Shown: positions 41,201 through 43,584 of the stretch, piece by piece
How positions within the stretch are numbered: the first letter of the stretch is position 1
Layout of the letters: each line of letters begins with the position of its first letter
Origin: an uncultured Lachnospiraceae bacterium
Lineage (GTDB): Bacteria > Bacillota > Clostridia > Lachnospirales > Lachnospiraceae
Reading direction: 5' to 3'
Assembly: GCA_910584725.1 (NCBI GenBank)
Contig: CAJUBE010000038.1
Coordinates: 1-43,584, forward strand
Length of the DNA stretch: 43,584 bases
Position numbers and translations under genes: made by a program
Notes under the pieces: generated by a model
Seen by the model: only the letters and a program-made list of their open reading frames with translations
The model's database searches: none
Told to the model about the DNA's origin: nothing

Positions 41201-43584
41201 GCCCGCACCGACAGCAGTCACCACCACCGTGTTCCCACTGATCGTCGATGCCGCTGTGCCTGACTCTGTTTCCGTATCCGCCCCTTCTCCCGGGTTCGTT
41301 CCCTCTCCTGTGTCCGGCCCTTCTCCCGTATCCGTTCCACCATCTGTGCCCGACCCTTCTTCCGGGTTCGTTCCCCCATCTGTGTCCGACCCTTCTTCCG
41401 GATTCGTCACATCTTTTACGCCCGGTGCTGCATCCGTCTCAAATGCCGCAACCGTCGGGTCGGCGGATGTCCATTTCACATAATTCTGTCCCCCGCTCAC
41501 CCACTTGCTGTCCGACGGCGAAAAATATAATCGAAGCCGCCTGCTTTCCTTCTGCGTATTTCCGTCAACGTCCTTCTTTATAGTCAGTGTATATGCCGTC
41601 TCCTGCATCTCTATCTGGGGCAGCTTAGAGTCCTCCACCGTCACCACACATTGCAGTACCTCCAGCCCGTTATCCACATCGGCCCAGACTAACGTCTCCC
41701 CCACAGACAGCGGCGTGACGGTGCCATCCGTATCTACCGCAGCCACCGTCTCATTTTCGCTGATCCACCTGATCGCGTCCGTGGCTTCTACTCCCTTGTC
41801 CGCCGGATCACCGTCCATAACAACAAGCCGCCCATGCTTTGCATTCAGCGTCAGATCAAAAGCCAATTGATAAGTTTTCGTCTCCTTTTCCGAGGAAAAT
41901 CCTTTCGCATCCGACTGCAGAGAATAATCCGACACCTTGACGGTGCATACATCCTGCACGCCGTTTTTCGCCGTGGCGGAAATTTCCGTGGTTCCCACGC
42001 CCACAGCCGTGACTTTGCCGTTTTGATCTACCGTGGCAACCGATTCGTCCTTGCTCGCCCAGGTCAGCTTCTTTTCTCTGGCATTGCCGGGCTGTACCGC
42101 AGCTAACAATGTCTCTTCCTGCTTTCCCTCCACACCCTTCAGCAGATGAAGCGAATCTCTATTCAAGGTAATACTCGCCACCTCTGCCGGCTCATCCTTC
42201 AGGGAAAAGAAATCCACGTTATAGCTGAGCGTCGTGTCCTTTCCATTCTCTGTGCCATCCTCCAGCTTAATACCGCTGACCGTGACCTGAAACTGGGAGT
42301 CTTTGTTATAACTAACGTTGCTGGGACGGAAGATAATGCAGTTCGGCATCCCATAAGCTTCAATATTCACCTTAAAAACGCCGGTTGCCTTGGAACCAGA
42401 GAAAGACCAGCTTTTATTGTTGGTGATATCCTTAAGCGTCACGGTTACATTCTGAAAACTCGCCTTCTTATAATCGCTGCCGAGACTCAGCGTCCACGGC
42501 GTCCCGGAGCCGTTCATAAGCTCGATGGGCATGTTCTGCGCGGGCCATGCCACATAATCCGTAATCCCGCTGCCCTTGCTGTCATGGGCATACATCACCG
42601 AGTAGGAACCCACCGCCCCGAATCCGGTCTGTGACATGGAGGGATTTAAAATCCATCTCCGATGCCCCATTGTGTTGACATTGGAGGCATCCCCGTCATA
42701 CATCCAGCCGTTTAACAGGCTCTTGGCGATATTGCCATAGCCCGCTGCAATATTGCCGTGGGAGCATCCCGCATATCCGGTTCGATAGAGATCGTCCGGG
42801 AATCCGTCAGGCTGTCCCGGCTTATGATCCAGCTTGCCGCCTACGCGGTTTAACAGCGCGCCTGCCTGGGCCTTCTCCGTATAGTCCTCGCTCAGCGTCA
42901 CGTCCGTCGGCACCCCCGCCACATAACGGATAAAGTTCAACAGATTCATGGCGTTTTCCAGACTGTTGTCATTCAGATGGCCCGCCGCGTAAGGAGCGCT
43001 GACCGAAGGAGTCACGCTATAACCGTTTGCCACATCCAGACTCCACGGGTATGCCTTGTAGCGGTCAATGATCTCCCCCACTCCCGGCGTCTGATGGCCG
43101 GAGCCCGTCACCCTGGAGGATATCCCCTGATCGGAATAAGCCGCATACCTGCCTGCCGCCTCCGTCAGCAGGGGCGGTTCTCCGAGCGTCGGCTCTCCAT
43201 TCCAATCCTCCGGAGCCAGATTTTCCTCTTCCTCCGTCGTATTTTCGGAAACCGTATTCTCCGATACGGTCGGCTCCTCTTCCCCGTCAGGCATTTCCTG
43301 CTCTTCTGCCGTCGGCGCATCCGTTTCTTCTCCGTCAGGCTGCTCCCCCTCTGTGGGCGGCGTTTCTCCTCCCTCATCAGGCGCGTCCGCCTCTCCGGGC
43401 GCGGGGATTTCTCCCTCGTCGGGCGTCTCCGTCTCCCCGGGCGCGGGATTTTCTCCCTCGCCGGGCTGCTCTCCCTCTCCAGGCATCTCTGTGCCGCCCT
43501 GCTCCGGATTTCCTTCCCCGTCAGGCTGTTCTCCCTCTCCGGGTGTCTCTGTGCCGCCCTGCTCCGGATTTCCTTCCCCGCCAG
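38240..43584 (-). CDS. Giant secreted CAP-domain / Ig-like repeat protein (5' end outside window)
   Basis: The frame is open to the window edge; at least 1781 codons are present, and the ATG at 43486 is internal to a Pro/Glu/Gly repeat, so the true start and signal peptide are missing. In numbering from that ATG: residues 1-110 are acidic Pro/Glu-rich repeats; about 155-300 is a CAP (SCP/YkwD) domain (NLLNFIRYVAGVP, then NTMGHRRWILNP); about 436 onward are several bacterial Ig-like (Big_2) domains such as ITLNRDSLHLLKG...TWASKDESVATVDQNGKVTA and IIWSSSNANVVSVE. Residues about 693-739 are a Gly/Thr/Asp/Glu repeat inside the third Ig-like domain. The C-terminus lacks LPxTG. Probably a surface or secreted adhesin or matrix protein. 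Confidence 0.85.
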   Translation of the reverse strand, partial: GGEGNPEQGGTETPGEGEQPDGEGNPEQGGTEMPGEGEQPGEGENPAPGETETPDEGEIPAPGEADAPDEGGETPPTEGEQPDGEETDAPTAEEQEMPDGEEEPTVSENTVSENTTEEEENLAPEDWNGEPTLGEPPLLTEAAGRYAAYSDQGISSRVTGSGHQTPGVGEIIDRYKAYPWSLDVANGYSVTPSVSAPYAAGHLNDNSLENAMNLLNFIRYVAGVPTDVTLSEDYTEKAQAGALLNRVGGKLDHKPGQPDGFPDDLYRTGYAGCSHGNIAAGYGNIAKSLLNGWMYDGDASNVNTMGHRRWILNPSMSQTGFGAVGSYSVMYAHDSKGSGITDYVAWPAQNMPIELMNGSGTPWTLSLGSDYKKASFQNVTVTLKDITNNKSWSFSGSKATGVFKVNIEAYGMPNCIIFRPSNVSYNKDSQFQVTVSGIKLEDGTENGKDTTLSYNVDFFSLKDEPAEVASITLNRDSLHLLKGVEGKQEETLLAAVQPGNAREKKLTWASKDESVATVDQNGKVTAVGVGTTEISATAKNGVQDVCTVKVSDYSLQSDAKGFSSEKETKTYQLAFDLTLNAKHGRLVVMDGDPADKGVEATDAIRWISENETVAAVDTDGTVTPLSVGETLVWADVDNGLEVLQCVVTVEDSKLPQIEMQETAYTLTIKKDVDGNTQKESRRLRLYFSPSDSKWVSGGQNYVKWTSADPTVAAFETDAAPGVKDVTNPEEGSDTDGGTNPEEGSGTDGGTDTGEGPDTGEGTNPGEGADTETESGTAASTISGNTVVVTAVGAGETKISALIVNEEGNPVTDSDGKTIAEASCAVTVQEEAYLADRELPRPVALTNTQTTLKDVTLPDGWSWKEPDTALAQFTGGKTKKFAALYKPAGAGENILPAERLLEVRFLTVENISLGMRTAEGKAQEDAVLTKGQNLIIYVNHSAVDALKQLDENEDYKDNDCYKTQRDAILLDMKKNIIWSSSNANVVSVEPAAAGTLTAENAGSAKLTAKGAGSATIKASYKLGKKTYQAGVKLTVMETAGTLTVKGVENFTRVGGAGQAEERYTGLLSAFQTEKPNQVNSQITLTLPGAAKVTAKSGNAKVVAVKSAAAEGDGFAVSLIVKAAGTAQITLTGNDAAKTSRTICLVVGDAEPGLSDESVTVNVLQTTGTEISLYPAKSPDGILYEITGAAMGTDEKSAGFMLQKGIPTQKNSYIIKAKSGTRTGTYKVKIRAAAGGKTYELPLTVKVVSKNPVYKVKQAQKLNLFYKNDESLLQIDTDEILTRMECTGLADYILEKKDGCYYIGAENGATLKSVKKGTLTLYFSGWQGSYTTSFTVGVEKKTPKITWDTKKVTLYPQAGIQSLWIGIKNPEAVSWDSVTAKKSSGKAKGNYEVEVDREKGGLLLSGKNLNQTDSFKLQIFLSDAEKWAQNETVTYTLQVRVKMGQPAIALENKTLQLNADAAYRGYDAASTAVKWKDGGMLWESDGAGENKKDRIRVSVYCDPKDVRAKALVQNSKVIFSVTRENGSYHVAARLNNKAVDAGSYKYIVQAAKDGKIWKTPLILKVVNTAPAKAVKLTAKGSIDVLNREGSFMTLTPALKAVSGEFAIPADREVRLAGRDAHLFEARWREDGKAIELRAKRNETLVIKYQYTVTPILTLRNVNGETVEISAPAVKFKVKQGSVKVSAAPKTALVYSGAYNSVKIDVSAVMKGADAPAIENVTLVGNTDAFAYVYNKEGTGTLTMKDTGRAVKGKSYSLQFKVSFAEQADNVKPAVVRCKVKVK
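41270..41410 (-). repeat. Degenerate coding repeat of Asn-Pro-Glu-Glu-Gly / Asp-Gly-Gly-Thr
   Basis: The nucleotide unit around TCCGACCCTTCTTCCGG recurs with small changes; it encodes copies of NPEEGSDTDGGT and DTGEGPDTGEGT. It interrupts an Ig-like domain of the giant protein and is prone to length change by slippage. Confidence 0.75.
43491..43584 (-). repeat. 60-bp coding tandem repeat at the window edge
   Basis: The 30-base block at 43491-43520 recurs exactly at 43551-43580, giving a 60-base (20-codon) period that encodes PEQGGTE(T/M)PGEGEQP. Diverged copies continue toward 43330. Confidence 0.85.

Noticed and set aside
43486..43486. ATG at 43486 as the start of the giant protein
   Set aside because: The frame stays open to the window edge within the same tandem repeat, and no signal peptide follows this ATG; the real start is outside.
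1..43584. CRISPR arrays, tRNA or rRNA genes, prophage or conjugative genes
   Set aside because: No regularly spaced repeats, tRNA cloverleaf or rRNA segments, and no phage or conjugation proteins were recognised on either strand.

Overview
The window looks like a chromosomal segment of a Gram-positive gut anaerobe of the Clostridia, most likely a member of the Lachnospiraceae. The reasons are near-universal AGGAGG-type ribosome binding sites, lipoproteins with an Asp/Ala/Glu-rich linker behind the lipobox, families typical of that group (CD3324-like regulator, CD1871A-type CXXC microprotein, DUF6171) and carbohydrate loci built from ABC importers plus cytoplasmic glycosidases. This assignment is inference from gene content; no rRNA or tRNA gene is present to confirm it.

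Layout. 1-3.6 kb: small accessory genes (CD3324-like HTH protein, GNAT acetyltransferase, GyrI-like protein, methyltransferase, a split chromate-transporter pair). 3.7-6.3 kb: a SMI1/KNR4-like gene followed by a redox cassette of a TlpA-like thioredoxin lipoprotein, a 44-residue CXXC microprotein and a polytopic 4Fe-4S membrane protein. 6.3-15.3 kb: a GNAT acetyltransferase, then an alpha-galactoside/sucrose locus: an AraC regulator divergent from an operon of solute-binding lipoprotein, two permeases, GH36 alpha-galactosidase and a GH13 amylosucrase-like enzyme. 15.3-19.4 kb: a signalling block with a FIST sensor and soluble chemotaxis transducer on the plus strand, meeting a GGDEF / degenerate-EAL / LamG-like protein on the minus strand. 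19.5-26.2 kb: an arabinoside locus (lipoprotein, two permeases, DUF6171 protein, GH51 and GH43 arabinosidases). 26.4-28.1 kb: an intact IS4-family element with 18-bp inverted ends and a 9-bp target duplication. 28.2-33.3 kb: glutamine-amidotransferase-like hydrolase, DUF2974 alpha/beta-hydrolase-like protein, nucleoid-associated-like protein, an unrecognised small gene, and an AT-rich AlbA_2 (Schlafen-like) protein. 33.5-43.6 kb: alanine/sodium symporter, MATE exporter, Fe-S aldo/keto reductase, ZIP metal transporter, and a very large secreted CAP/Ig-like protein whose 5' end lies outside the window.

How it works together. The two sugar loci import oligosaccharides intact (neither encodes its ATPase here, so a shared MsmK/MsmX-type ATPase elsewhere is implied) and split them in the cytoplasm: alpha-galactosides to galactose plus sucrose, with sucrose processed by the GH13 enzyme, and arabino-oligosaccharides by GH51/GH43. 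The signalling genes between the two loci may tie motility and c-di-GMP to nutrient sensing; that link is inferred from position only.

The most unusual signals are the 5' leader of the arabinoside importer operon, which starts with a 13-nt segment exactly complementary to one just before its ribosome binding site and holds a perfect 12-bp hairpin; the cytoplasmic GGDEF/dead-EAL/LamG architecture; a 23-bp-arm perfect inverted repeat enclosing the -10 box of the AlbA_2 gene; and a family of interspersed nested hairpins in intergenic regions. No CRISPR array, tRNA or prophage was seen. I found nothing that can be claimed outright as a new system; the leader RNA is the best candidate.
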